Shown here piece by piece: positions 36,945 through 45,767 of a DNA stretch of 59,911 nt (position 1 is the first letter of the stretch; the number at the start of each line of letters is the position of its first letter). The notes beneath the pieces were generated by a model. That model did no database searches, was not told the origin of the DNA, and was given only the letters and a program-made list of their open reading frames with translations. The stretch is from Gammaproteobacteria bacterium. Its GTDB lineage: Bacteria; Pseudomonadota; Gammaproteobacteria; GRL18. The stretch covers positions 1-59,911 of the forward strand of contig WFNB01000087.1 of the NCBI GenBank assembly GCA_015488755.1, given 5' to 3'. The translations under genes and the position numbers were made by a program.

Positions 36945-37832
36945 CTAAGATTTAGCAATATGGATAAGATTTTCTGCTTCAATGAGTAAACAATCAGCTT
37001 GTTCGGTCTGTTTTAAATAGGCAATAATTAACTCAGCTGCTTCACTTGTTAATAGGGTATTAATTCTATTCATAGGTTTAAATTGTTTGGCTTTAAAGTC
37101 AATGACATCATTAATATCATCAATTCTTAGAGCAACTGAAGGAGATCGGCCATCTTCTGTAATATAAAGCAGTACTTGGCGAGTAGACTCTTTTAAATGC
37201 ACTCGTGCTTGTTCAAAACGTTTCATTAAACGTTTTAGGGTGACATTTTTTTCAAAACGTAACCTCTTTAAGGCTTCATCACCGCGATGCTCTTTTTTTA
37301 TATCCAGTAATGTGTCTGCTAGAGAATGAATGAGCTGGTGAGGCTGATTAAATTCACTGAGAATTTCCATAAAAGTTTCATCACGAGTATTAAAACTGTC
37401 ATACCATTGACCAAAGGCGCACTTATGATGATCTCTGGCTTTTAGAAAAGGTGTGTCATTCAGTAAACTGTCTTCTAATGCTGAAATCCAGTCAATATGA
37501 TCTTTTTCCTGTTCATTAAGTAATTGAATTAAATGGTCACTTTTTTCAATACCAGAAGTAAAGCCCAGCATATTGGCAAAGTCTAAAACAGGAACCGCAT
37601 TATCTTGAAACTCAACCATTCCGACTAAGCCTTTTGCTTGAGCGGGTACGCTTTGAATTTGCCCCATTTCCTGGCTAATAGTCAATACGTTTGCAATATC
37701 AATGGCATAGAGTGTATCTGCAATCCAAAAAGTAAAGGCTCGAAGACCGTCAGCGTATTTATCTGCTAAGGGAGTAAGGAGGCTTGGATTGTGTGCGGTG
37801 GCTTCCACGGCCTGTACTGCTGACATATTCAT
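36945..37832 (-). CDS. CheW-like protein with an internal CZB zinc-binding domain
   Basis: The 295-residue cytosolic protein begins as a CheW domain (about 31-95: FTFWIADTLYAIDIANVLTI, then GLVGMVEFQDNAVPVLDFANML). It is then interrupted by a CZB domain (about 110-210) with candidate zinc ligands H112, H135 and C138 in DHHKCAFGQWY and H165 or H169. The CheW fold seems to resume at about 218-285 (RQVLLYITEDGRSPSVALRIDDIND). CZB domains sense zinc or hypochlorous acid in chemoreceptors and diguanylate cyclases. No che genes lie nearby, so the partner kinase or receptor is unknown. Confidence 0.82.
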   Translation of the reverse strand: MNMSAVQAVEATAHNPSLLTPLADKYADGLRAFTFWIADTLYAIDIANVLTISQEMGQIQSVPAQAKGLVGMVEFQDNAVPVLDFANMLGFTSGIEKSDHLIQLLNEQEKDHIDWISALEDSLLNDTPFLKARDHHKCAFGQWYDSFNTRDETFMEILSEFNQPHQLIHSLADTLLDIKKEHRGDEALKRLRFEKNVTLKRLMKRFEQARVHLKESTRQVLLYITEDGRSPSVALRIDDINDVIDFKAKQFKPMNRINTLLTSEAAELIIAYLKQTEQADCLLIEAENLIHIAKS

Positions 37833-37982
37833 GTTTAAGTCCTATTGCGTATGGTGCTGTGAGTCTTTATTGTCTATCGGTGCGTTACTAATAAGAATAA
37901 CGGATAAATTAAATAAATCTTTACTATTGAGGTAAATTTTTGTTGAATTTAAATAAATTCTGATTTATAGAGAACATTCCGT

Positions 37983-37988
37983 TATAAT
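37983..37988 (+). promoter_or_regulatory. Candidate typA promoter and long leader
   Basis: TATAAT at 37983-37988 followed by GCGCC would give a transcript with a leader of about 170 nt before the GTG at 38173. The leader contains a small hairpin GTATGTTTTCATAC (near 38110) and is otherwise unremarkable. The -35 region (TGATTT) is weak. No gene lies in 37833-38172. Confidence 0.5.
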
Positions 37989-38172
37989 GCGCCTTTTCTT
38001 TTGAGTCGATGCCGATACTAAGGCAATTAATTATTGCTTTTAACTTACTCAGGTATTAGTTTTACTTCGACTTTAGCTCAAATTGATATTATTTTGGTAA
38101 CGTTTCAGTATGTTTTCATACCGAATGCTTACTTATTTTTTTAAACTATAGCTTAATTTTTGGACTTTCACA

Positions 38173-39999
38173 GTGAAAGATATTAGTAAAATTAGAAACA
38201 TCGCCATCATCGCACACGTTGACCATGGCAAAACGACGCTCGTTGATGAGCTACTGAAGCAATCAGGTACTTTTGATGACCGTCAGGAACTTTCTGAACG
38301 GATGATGGATTCTAACGATCTTGAGAAAGAACGTGGTATCACAATTTTATCTAAAAATACGGCTATTGAATGGAAGGACTACCACATCAATATTGTTGAC
38401 ACACCAGGACACGCTGATTTTGGTGGTGAGGTAGAACGCGTTTTATCTATGGTCGATTGCGTTTGCCTATTAGTTGATGCGGTTGAAGGCCCTATGCCAC
38501 AAACGCGTTTTGTGACCCAAAAAGCCTTTGAACTAGGTTTAAACCCAATTGTTGTGGTTAATAAAATTGACCGTGACGGTGCTCGCCCAGACTGGGTCAT
38601 TGATCAAACTTTTGAGCTATTTGATCGTTTGGGTGGTAACGATGAGCAATTAGATTTCCCTATTGTTTATGCCTCAGCCATTAATGGTTATGCATCGCTT
38701 GAAGATGATGTTCGTGAGGGTGATATGTTGCCTTTATTTGAGACCATTGTTGACAAAGTATCGCCACCGGATGTCGATATTGATGCACCTTTTCAAATGC
38801 AAGTTATTAGCTTAGATTATAATAGCTATCTGGGTGTTATTGGTATCGGGCGTATTAAGCAGGGTATTATTAAGGCGAATACCCCCGTTGTGATCATTGA
38901 TCATGAAGGTAAAGAACGTAAAGGGCGTATGTTAAAACTCTTTGGTTTTAAAGGACTTGAGCGAATTGAAGTCGCCGAAGCACAAGCAGGCGATATTATT
39001 GCCTTTTGCGGCATCGAGGGTTTGAATATTTCCGATACCCTATGTGATCCTAATTCAGTAGCAGCGTTACCAGCATTAACCGTTGATGAACCAACGGTAA
39101 CGATGACCTTTCAAGTGAATAACTCGCCTTTTGCTGGTCGTGAAGGTAAATTTGTTACCTCTCGCCAGATCAAAGATCGCCTAGAAAAAGAGTTATTGCA
39201 CAATGTTGCCCTACGAGTTGAACAAACCGAAGATCCTGATAAATTTAAAGTCTCAGGCCGAGGCGAATTACACTTAGGTGTGTTAATTGAAAATATGCGT
39301 CGTGAGGGTTTTGAACTCGGTGTTTCCCGACCAGAAGTGATCATCAAAGAAGTTGATGGTGTCATGAGTGAACCCTTTGAAGATGTTATGTTAGATGTTG
39401 AAGAGCAGCATCAAGGTAGCATTATGGAAAAAATGGGTGATGTCAAAGGTGAGCTTAAAGATATGGTTCCTGATGGCAAAGGTCGGGTCAGATTAGAGTA
39501 TATTGTACCTTCTCGTGGCCTTATTGGCTTTCAGACTGAATTTATGACCCAAACATCAGGTAGTGGCTTGTTTTATCATAACTTCTCCCATTATGGGCCT
39601 ATGGTTGCGGGTGAATTTGGCAATCGTGATAAAGGTGTTCTAATCAGTAACTCCCAAGGAACATCCGTTGGTTTTGGTCTCTTTAACCTGCAAGAACGTG
39701 GTCGTCTCTTCATTGGTCATGGTGTGGATGTTTATGAAGGTATGATCATCGGTATTCATTCTCGCAGTAATGATTTAGTGGTTAATCCGCTAAAAGCCAA
39801 GCAGTTAACCAATGTTCGTGCCTCTGGTACCGATGAAGCCGTCACCTTAACGACACCGGTCACAATGTCTCTGGAGAAGGCTTTAGAATTTATTGATGAA
39901 GATGAACTCGTTGAAGTTACACCAGAAAGTGTTCGTATTCGTAAGCGTATGCTGGGTGAAAATGAACGTAAACGTGCGGGTCGAGCGAAAAAAGCGTAA
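38173..39999 (+). CDS. typA: Ribosome-associated translational GTPase TypA/BipA
   Basis: This GTPase of the EF-G superfamily assists 50S assembly and stress adaptation, particularly at low temperature. The 608-residue protein has the P-loop AHVDHGKT at 14-21, GITI in switch [12 protein letters not shown], and [10 protein letters not shown], followed by EF-G-like domains III and V and the TypA-specific C-terminal domain ([38 protein letters not shown] in part). The length matches. The start is GTG. It is monocistronic and followed by a hairpin. Confidence 0.97.
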   Translation: MKDISKIRNIAIIAHVDHGKTTLVDELLKQSGTFDDRQELSERMMDSNDLEKERGITILSKNTAIEWKDYHINIVDTPGHADFGGEVERVLSMVDCVCLLVDAVEGPMPQTRFVTQKAFELGLNPIVVVNKIDRDGARPDWVIDQTFELFDRLGGNDEQLDFPIVYASAINGYASLEDDVREGDMLPLFETIVDKVSPPDVDIDAPFQMQVISLDYNSYLGVIGIGRIKQGIIKANTPVVIIDHEGKERKGRMLKLFGFKGLERIEVAEAQAGDIIAFCGIEGLNISDTLCDPNSVAALPALTVDEPTVTMTFQVNNSPFAGREGKFVTSRQIKDRLEKELLHNVALRVEQTEDPDKFKVSGRGELHLGVLIENMRREGFELGVSRPEVIIKEVDGVMSEPFEDVMLDVEEQHQGSIMEKMGDVKGELKDMVPDGKGRVRLEYIVPSRGLIGFQTEFMTQTSGSGLFYHNFSHYGPMVAGEFGNRDKGVLISNSQGTSVGFGLFNLQERGRLFIGHGVDVYEGMIIGIHSRSNDLVVNPLKAKQLTNVRASGTDEAVTLTTPVTMSLEKALEFIDEDELVEVTPESVRIRKRMLGENERKRAGRAKKA

Positions 40000-40026
40000 C
40001 TATTTATAGTTAATTACGTTCTATTT

Positions 40027-40059
40027 AATTGCGACTTATTATCTTAATAAGTTGCAATT
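40027..40059 (+). terminator. Strong hairpin after typA
   Basis: A 15-bp stem, AATTGCGACTTATTA with TAATAAGTTGCAATT (one mismatch or G-U pair), has a 3-nt loop. The U tract is interrupted, so termination is likely but not certain; it also separates typA from the RDD gene. Confidence 0.65.
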
Positions 40060-40183
40060 CCATCCTCTAAAATTTCTTTTGCTTGTTTCCATCTTTAATT
40101 CTTGCTACAAAATACCTGATTGTCTTTTCTTTCAAGCGTATAATCACTCGCTTAATGACAACTTCTAGCTGAACTATAAATAC

Positions 40184-40879
40184 ATGCTTGATACCATAAA
40201 AACAGTCGAAACCCCTGAAGGTGTGACCTTACAATTAACCTGTGTGGGTTTTTATGCCCGTAGTATTGCTTGGTTGATAGATGCCTTGATTCATGCTGCT
40301 TTGCTAATATTTTTTCTCTTTGTGTTACCAAAGTTGGGTGATTTTGGTATGGGCTTATTTTTAATCGTCCTATTTTTACTGACTTGGCTTTATCCGGTAT
40401 TATTTGAAATTTATATGCAGGGGCAAACACCGGGGAAAAAAGTGATGGGGATTCAAGTATTACTCATGGATGGCTCTATGGTTAATTGGAGTGCTTCCTT
40501 ATTACGAAACCTACTAAGAACTGTTGATTTTCTACCCTTTATGTACGCCCTTGGGGTTGCTAGTATGTTGGTGAGTAAAGATTTTCGTCGCTTAGGCGAC
40601 TTGGCTGCCAATACGATTGTGGTTTATAAAAAACAGCTACAAAAGCACAAAGAAATTGCTTTTGTAGAGCCAGAAGCCCCAGATTGTGTGCTCAGTGCAA
40701 AAGAACAACAAATTATTATTAACTACGCTGAACGCATGCATGAATTTTCTAATGAGCGTGCCGAAGAACTGGCCTTGTTGGCCGAACCCTTAGTAAAAAA
40801 TATAAGGGCATCAAAACAGAATTTTCCTGCCAGTTATAAACTACTCGCGATTGCTAATTATCTTGTGGGGCGTAGATGA
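40184..40879 (+). CDS. RDD family membrane protein
   Basis: The 231-residue protein has the RDD signature (YARSIAWLIDALI near the N-terminus) and three predicted membrane helices (HAALLIFFLFVLPKLG, GLFLIVLFLLTWLYPVLF, and a third near FMYALGVASMLV). PGKKVMGIQVL and FRRLGDLAANTIVVYKK are typical of the family. The cytoplasmic C-terminus is helical. It overlaps the SpoIIM gene by 4 bp (ATGA), heading a tightly coupled operon of membrane genes. Function in this family is largely unknown; some members affect ion exchange. Confidence 0.9.
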   Translation: MLDTIKTVETPEGVTLQLTCVGFYARSIAWLIDALIHAALLIFFLFVLPKLGDFGMGLFLIVLFLLTWLYPVLFEIYMQGQTPGKKVMGIQVLLMDGSMVNWSASLLRNLLRTVDFLPFMYALGVASMLVSKDFRRLGDLAANTIVVYKKQLQKHKEIAFVEPEAPDCVLSAKEQQIIINYAERMHEFSNERAEELALLAEPLVKNIRASKQNFPASYKLLAIANYLVGRR

Positions 40880-41958
40880 ATCAAGAACAATTTATTGCTA
40901 AACATGAACAACAATGGCTGATATTGGAAGTGCTCCTTAATCCAACAATTAAAAGTCGTTTATTAAAAGGTGAAGTGCTGACTAAAGAGGGAAAAACTAA
41001 AAAAATTAGTCCCTATGAAGATAAAATTAAGGCATTGGATCATCAATTAATTACTCAGGCTGATTTTACCGCCTTGTATAAAGAGATCTGTCAACATTTA
41101 TCTCTGGCTCAGTCCAGACGTTATAGTCCTTATTTGCTTGAACGCTTAAGCTTTTTAGTTGACAGTGCTCATCAAAAATTTTATCAACCGATGCATACCC
41201 ATAGTGAAAAACCCTTTCGAGCTGTGGTTAATTTTTTTATGCACACCTTTCCGCAAACGGTGCGCAGAGAAATTAAATGGCTCTACTTGTCCTCAGCTTT
41301 CTTTTTCTTGCCATTAGTGATAATGATTGCCTTAATTCAAGTTCAGCCAGAATTTGTTTATAGTATTTTATCACCGGATACCGTGTTTGAAATGGAAGCG
41401 ATGTATGATCCTTCAGCGGGTCATATTGGTCGAGAACGTGGTTCTGACTCAGACAGTAAAATGTTTGGCTTTTATATTTTTAATAATACTGGGATTGGCT
41501 TTAGAACCTTTGCCACGGGATTTTTTTTTGGTATTGGCAGTCTATTCACCTTACTTTTTAATGGCTTTTATATTGGTGCGATTGCCGGCCACTTAACACA
41601 AATTGGCTATGGTCATACCTTTTGGCCCTTTGTTTCAGGACATAGTGCGATGGAACTAACAGCCATTGCGCTCAGTGGTGCAGCAGGGCTAAAACTGGGC
41701 TTTTCATTATTAATACCTAGGCGAAAAAGTCGTTATCAGTCATTATTGGATGCTGCTCATATCGCTGTAAAAATAATGTCAGGTGCTGCCCTGATGTTTT
41801 TTATAGCGGCTTTTATAGAAGCCTTTTGGTCATCCTCACAAACAGTCCCTATTGGTATTAAATACCTAGTCGGTATTGCTATGTGGCTGGTACTGATCGT
41901 ATTCTTTAGTTTTTCAGGACAAAAACAAAAAACTGCTTCCATAGGTAATGAGCAATGA
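40876..41958 (+). CDS. Stage II sporulation protein M (SpoIIM)-like membrane protein
   Basis: The 360-residue protein has a soluble N-terminal helical region (about 1-120) and a SpoIIM-type membrane domain with helices near SSAFFFLPLVIMIALIQV, ATGFFFGIGSLFTLLFNG, and two at the C-terminus. FYIFNNTGIGFRTFA and FVSGHSAMELTAIALSGAAG are recognisable family motifs. In spore formers SpoIIM works in engulfment; in Gram-negatives this family is found next to MoxR and DUF58 genes with unknown role. Overlaps both neighbours by 4 bp, indicating translational coupling. Confidence 0.9.
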   Translation: MNQEQFIAKHEQQWLILEVLLNPTIKSRLLKGEVLTKEGKTKKISPYEDKIKALDHQLITQADFTALYKEICQHLSLAQSRRYSPYLLERLSFLVDSAHQKFYQPMHTHSEKPFRAVVNFFMHTFPQTVRREIKWLYLSSAFFFLPLVIMIALIQVQPEFVYSILSPDTVFEMEAMYDPSAGHIGRERGSDSDSKMFGFYIFNNTGIGFRTFATGFFFGIGSLFTLLFNGFYIGAIAGHLTQIGYGHTFWPFVSGHSAMELTAIALSGAAGLKLGFSLLIPRRKSRYQSLLDAAHIAVKIMSGAALMFFIAAFIEAFWSSSQTVPIGIKYLVGIAMWLVLIVFFSFSGQKQKTASIGNEQ

Positions 41959-43535
41959 ACCTAGAAGCTTTAGCACTTGAAGTACGCCCTAGAACACCTT
42001 GGGAGGCAATGGATGTTGCTATTCGTTTGGTGGTTAAGCATTGGCAGATATTGTTTTATAGTTGGATGGTAACGGTCTTTCCTTTGGTGCTGCTTATTAA
42101 TATGGTGTTACTGGAAGAGTATTCTATCTGGGCTTTTTTTCTTGTTTGGTATTTAAAACCACTCTATGACCGAGTACCCCTTTTTGTGTTATCCCGTGTT
42201 ATTTTTTCTGATCAGGTGAGTGTAAAAGAGGTGCTTTATGCGATCCCCTCTTTTTTAAAAACGGGTATTATTCAAGCCTTAACACTAGAGCGTTTAGATT
42301 CTGGGCGTGCCTTTTGGTTACCTTTAAGGCAGTTAGAAAAATTAACTGGAAAACGTAGAAAAAGACGCATGACATCACTATCCCGAAATGCTAAAAATAG
42401 AGAGAATGTGTTATTTTTTCTATGTTTTAATCTGGAATCATTAATTGCTTTGGGTCTTATGGGCTTTGTCTTAATGCTCTTGCCTGAAGACACAGCCACG
42501 CAGAGTTTTAAAACACTTTTTATGCAAGAAGAACCCAGCTTATTACATAATAGCTTGCAAATGGTATTGTATTTTTTTGTTATGATGGTGGTGGAATCCT
42601 TATACGTTGCTGGTGGTTTTGTACTTTATCTTAATCGGCGCATTATATTGGAAGGCTGGGATATTGAACTGGCCTTTAGACGATTAACAAAACGCCAGAA
42701 AAGAAAACCAATCTATATCAGTACTATTATGATGCTATGCTCAAGTCTTGTCTTTATGGCTATCAATCTGCCTCAAAATGCTTATGCCTTAGTTGATACA
42801 AATAATGACTATTTACCTGCTGTAAATCCAATACCGTTAGCAGGAAATCAATCTAAAGAGGTGATACAGGAGGTAATGAAAGCACCTGTTTTTAATCGTA
42901 AACAAGAAATTGAGTACCCAAAGTATACCGGTGATTTCTCGTTGCGTAATAAAAATAATCCAGAAGATACCCTATGGTTGGTGGATGTTTTAGAAACAGT
43001 AGGCAAAGTGTTAGCTCGTATTTTTGAACTGGGTTTATGGCTTATTTTATTGATAGCACTTTTTCTTCTGATAAAATATCGCCAACATCTACACTTTGGT
43101 TGGGCTAAGAAAACCGTGCCTCTTATTGTTAAACCTAAGACTTTATTCGGTTTAGATTTAAGAGAAGAATCCTTTCCTGATGATGTGGCTACATCGGCCC
43201 TGACATTATATCAAGATAAACATTATCGAGAAGCAATGGCCTTGCTGTATCGAGCAACATTAGCATATTTAGTACAGCATTATCATTTTGATCTAAAAAC
43301 AGGTGCTACCGAAGGTGACTGTCTTGATTGGGTGACACAGGCATTATCAGATAAAGAGCAAGTGAGTTATTTTTCTGAATTGACACGTTCATGGCAATTA
43401 ATTGCCTATGCACACCAATGCATAAGTGAAAAAGAAATGCGTTGGCTTTGTGATAATTGGTCAAATTACTATGCTATGTCTTCAGTGACTGACAATGACT
43501 CAGATAATAGCACACAGGTAAAACATCATGAGTAG
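41955..43535 (+). CDS. Large membrane protein with C-terminal DUF4129 domain
   Basis: The 526-residue protein has several N-terminal membrane helices (WQILFYSWMVTVFPLVLLIN, LEEYSIWAFFLVWYL, SLIALGLMGFVLMLL, SLQMVLYFFVMMVV, and one near FMAINL). A periplasmic region follows (ALVDTNNDYLPAVNPIPL...), then another helix (GLWLILLIALFLLIKY). The cytoplasmic DUF4129 domain is at about 405-510 (ATSALTLYQDKHYREAMALLYRATLAYL). DUF4129 proteins occur beside MoxR ATPases and transglutaminase-like genes. It overlaps SpoIIM by 4 bp and the next gene by 8 bp. Biochemical role unknown. Confidence 0.85.
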   Translation: MNLEALALEVRPRTPWEAMDVAIRLVVKHWQILFYSWMVTVFPLVLLINMVLLEEYSIWAFFLVWYLKPLYDRVPLFVLSRVIFSDQVSVKEVLYAIPSFLKTGIIQALTLERLDSGRAFWLPLRQLEKLTGKRRKRRMTSLSRNAKNRENVLFFLCFNLESLIALGLMGFVLMLLPEDTATQSFKTLFMQEEPSLLHNSLQMVLYFFVMMVVESLYVAGGFVLYLNRRIILEGWDIELAFRRLTKRQKRKPIYISTIMMLCSSLVFMAINLPQNAYALVDTNNDYLPAVNPIPLAGNQSKEVIQEVMKAPVFNRKQEIEYPKYTGDFSLRNKNNPEDTLWLVDVLETVGKVLARIFELGLWLILLIALFLLIKYRQHLHFGWAKKTVPLIVKPKTLFGLDLREESFPDDVATSALTLYQDKHYREAMALLYRATLAYLVQHYHFDLKTGATEGDCLDWVTQALSDKEQVSYFSELTRSWQLIAYAHQCISEKEMRWLCDNWSNYYAMSSVTDNDSDNSTQVKHHE

Positions 43536-44673
43536 GGGGATGATGACCTTATATGCACTGGTGTTCTTAGTGCTTTCTCTACTGGGTTATTGGTTTTATA
43601 GCAATTTTACTTGGGTTGTTAAAGAGGTTGATGTAGGTTTTCAAGGACGGGCTAAAACTAATCAATTATTAGCCGGTGAAATGTTTCTTAGAAAAATGGG
43701 TGTGCCCGTTCATCAGGTTAATAGCTTATCTGAACTGCGTCACCTGCCTTCAAAGCAGACGACTATTTTAATTGCCACACAAAGAAAAACACTTAACAAA
43801 GAACTATCACAGAATTTATTAAACTGGGTACAGGCGGGAGGGCACCTCATTGTTGAAGCACAATATCAAGCAGATAAGACTAAGCAAGGATCTGAAAAAG
43901 ATGCGTTATTAGCTAACTATTCGTTATACACAAAACAAAATACGACTAAAAAGAAGTCTGAAAAGTCACCCGTAACTGTTTTTTTAGAACGCTCATTGAG
44001 TAAAATTTCGGTTGATTTTATTGATAATAGAAGCTTAAGCAATGCCACATACGATAGTTCATGGTCAATTGTTCAGGATAAAAGCCAGTATCTTATGCAA
44101 TTTCATTTAGGGACAGGTTTGTTGACAGTGCTTAGTTCAACAAAAATGTTCCGTAATGGCTCGATTGCAATGTATGATAATGCCCAGTTTTTGCATTACT
44201 TGGTGCAGTTCCCTAATCATAATCAAGGTGTGTGGCTACTCCGAATTGATGATATGCCAGCATTGTGGTTATGGCTATGGCACTTTGCATTTTATGCGCT
44301 ATTAAGTCTCATCTTACTGCTCATACTTTTTCTTTGGCGAGCACCTTTTCGTTTTGGCCCCTTACTTAATGATCAGCCACAGGCTCGTAGGAGTTTATTG
44401 GAACATATTCAGGCCAATGGTTACTATCGTTGGCATAATAAGCAATCAGCTTATTTGTTAGCTCAGGTTCAACAGCGTGTCTGGCGAAAAGCAGAAAAAA
44501 TGCATCCCGCTATTAACCGAGATAATTATTCACAGGCTTGTGATTTATTAGTTAATATCAGTGGTATTAATCGCTCAGCAATTGATGATGCCTTGCAAGA
44601 GCTTGAGACACTTGCTGAATATGAGTTGTTACAAAAGGTTAACGTATTAAAATTATTAGAACAGAGTCTATAG
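43528..44673 (+). CDS. DUF4350 domain membrane protein
   Basis: The 381-residue protein has an N-terminal membrane helix (LYALVFLVLSLLGYWFYSNF), a periplasmic DUF4350-like domain (about 25-235) and a second membrane helix (WLWHFAFYALLSLILLLILF), then a cytoplasmic helical tail. The periplasmic part has TNQLLAGEMFLRKMGVPVHQ and LNWVQAGGHLIVEAQYQ, the class-I glutamine-amidotransferase-like fold that DUF4350 shares with GldG-type proteins. Catalytic residues of amidotransferases are not obvious. It ends the four-gene overlapping block; its stop codon forms the first bases of a perfect 16-bp palindrome. Confidence 0.85.
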   Translation: MSRGMMTLYALVFLVLSLLGYWFYSNFTWVVKEVDVGFQGRAKTNQLLAGEMFLRKMGVPVHQVNSLSELRHLPSKQTTILIATQRKTLNKELSQNLLNWVQAGGHLIVEAQYQADKTKQGSEKDALLANYSLYTKQNTTKKKSEKSPVTVFLERSLSKISVDFIDNRSLSNATYDSSWSIVQDKSQYLMQFHLGTGLLTVLSSTKMFRNGSIAMYDNAQFLHYLVQFPNHNQGVWLLRIDDMPALWLWLWHFAFYALLSLILLLILFLWRAPFRFGPLLNDQPQARRSLLEHIQANGYYRWHNKQSAYLLAQVQQRVWRKAEKMHPAINRDNYSQACDLLVNISGINRSAIDDALQELETLAEYELLQKVNVLKLLEQSL

Positions 44674-44704
44674 CTAGATAAGCTGAGTTCAGCTTATCTA
44701 GCTA
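44671..44704 (+). terminator. Perfect 16-bp palindrome at the DUF4350 stop codon
   Basis: TAGCTAGATAAGCTGA (44671-44686), a 2-nt spacer, and TCAGCTTATCTAGCTA (44689-44704) form a perfect inverted repeat whose first three bases are the DUF4350 stop codon. Only a short T run (ACGTTTTGC) follows, so it could terminate or attenuate before the MoxR gene, or protect the upstream mRNA. Confidence 0.7.
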
Positions 44705-44764
44705 ACGTTTTGCATCTAAATTTATGGTTTAGACATTTTTATATTAAAAAATAGAGTACCTACT

Positions 44765-45751
44765 ATGGATAATAATGAATTAAATAATTCTTCATCACCT
44801 GAATTATTAGCACAGCTATGTCAGAAAATAAAAATAGAAATTTCTCATGCCGTGGTTGGACAAAATGATGTCATCGAACAAATACTGGTGGCCTTAATTG
44901 CCAGTGGTCATGTGCTTTTGGAAGGTGTTCCGGGACTGGGAAAAACATTAATGGTGCAGGCATTGGCTAAAACATTTAGTGGCGATTCTTCTCGTATTCA
45001 ATTCACCCCCGATCTTATGCCTAGTGATGTCACAGGGCATGTACTTTATGATATGAAATCAGAAAGTTTTAAGGTTAGAAAAGGACCTGTATTTAGCCAT
45101 TTATTGCTTGCAGATGAAATTAATCGAGCACCGGCAAAGACTCAAGCAGCCTTACTTGAAGTGATGCAAGAGCAACAAGTGACCCTTGAAGGAAAGGCCA
45201 TGCCAGTACCTAAGCCTTATATGGTACTAGCCACACAAAATCCTATTGAGCAAGAAGGCACCTATCCCTTGCCTGAAGCACAATTGGATCGTTTCTTATT
45301 TAAGGTGCTTATTGATTATCCTGAGGATAGTGAAGAGTTTCTATTGGTAAAACATATTACCAATAAGCAGGCGGGTGATAAACTGAATGTCTCAGTAGTA
45401 AGCCCCTGTGTGACCAGCCAAGAAGTTCTCTTATTGCAACAGCAGGCAGCAACATTAGAAGTCGATGATAAGGTCTTGCACTATGCTGTGGACATTGTCC
45501 GTGCTACAAGAAAGTGGCCAGGTGTTGCTATTGGTGCAGGGCCTAGGGGGAGTTTGGCTTTGATCCGTGCGGCTAGAGCCTATGCGGTTATTGAGGGGCG
45601 TAGTTTTATTACCCCAGATGATGTGAAGAAAGTGACTTTGCCTGCTATGAGGCATCGTATTGTCTTATCTCCAGAAATGGAACTTGAGGGTATTCATGTG
45701 GATCGTGTATTAGATATTATTTTAGATAAAGTGGCAGCCCCCAGAGATTAA
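44765..45751 (+). CDS. MoxR family AAA+ ATPase
   Basis: The 328-residue cytosolic ATPase has Walker A GVPGLGKT at 54-61, Walker B LLLADE at 113-118, sensor-1 ATQNPIEQEGTYPLPEAQ and sensor-2 GAGPRGSLALIRAARA. MoxR ATPases act as chaperone-like activators of partner proteins with von Willebrand or DUF58 domains. The DUF58 gene follows directly (16 bp), and the DUF4129/DUF4350/SpoIIM/RDD membrane genes precede it, so a membrane-complex maturation role is inferred. Confidence 0.95.
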   Translation: MDNNELNNSSSPELLAQLCQKIKIEISHAVVGQNDVIEQILVALIASGHVLLEGVPGLGKTLMVQALAKTFSGDSSRIQFTPDLMPSDVTGHVLYDMKSESFKVRKGPVFSHLLLADEINRAPAKTQAALLEVMQEQQVTLEGKAMPVPKPYMVLATQNPIEQEGTYPLPEAQLDRFLFKVLIDYPEDSEEFLLVKHITNKQAGDKLNVSVVSPCVTSQEVLLLQQQAATLEVDDKVLHYAVDIVRATRKWPGVAIGAGPRGSLALIRAARAYAVIEGRSFITPDDVKKVTLPAMRHRIVLSPEMELEGIHVDRVLDIILDKVAAPRD

Positions 45752-45767
45752 TCATGAGTCTATTGTT

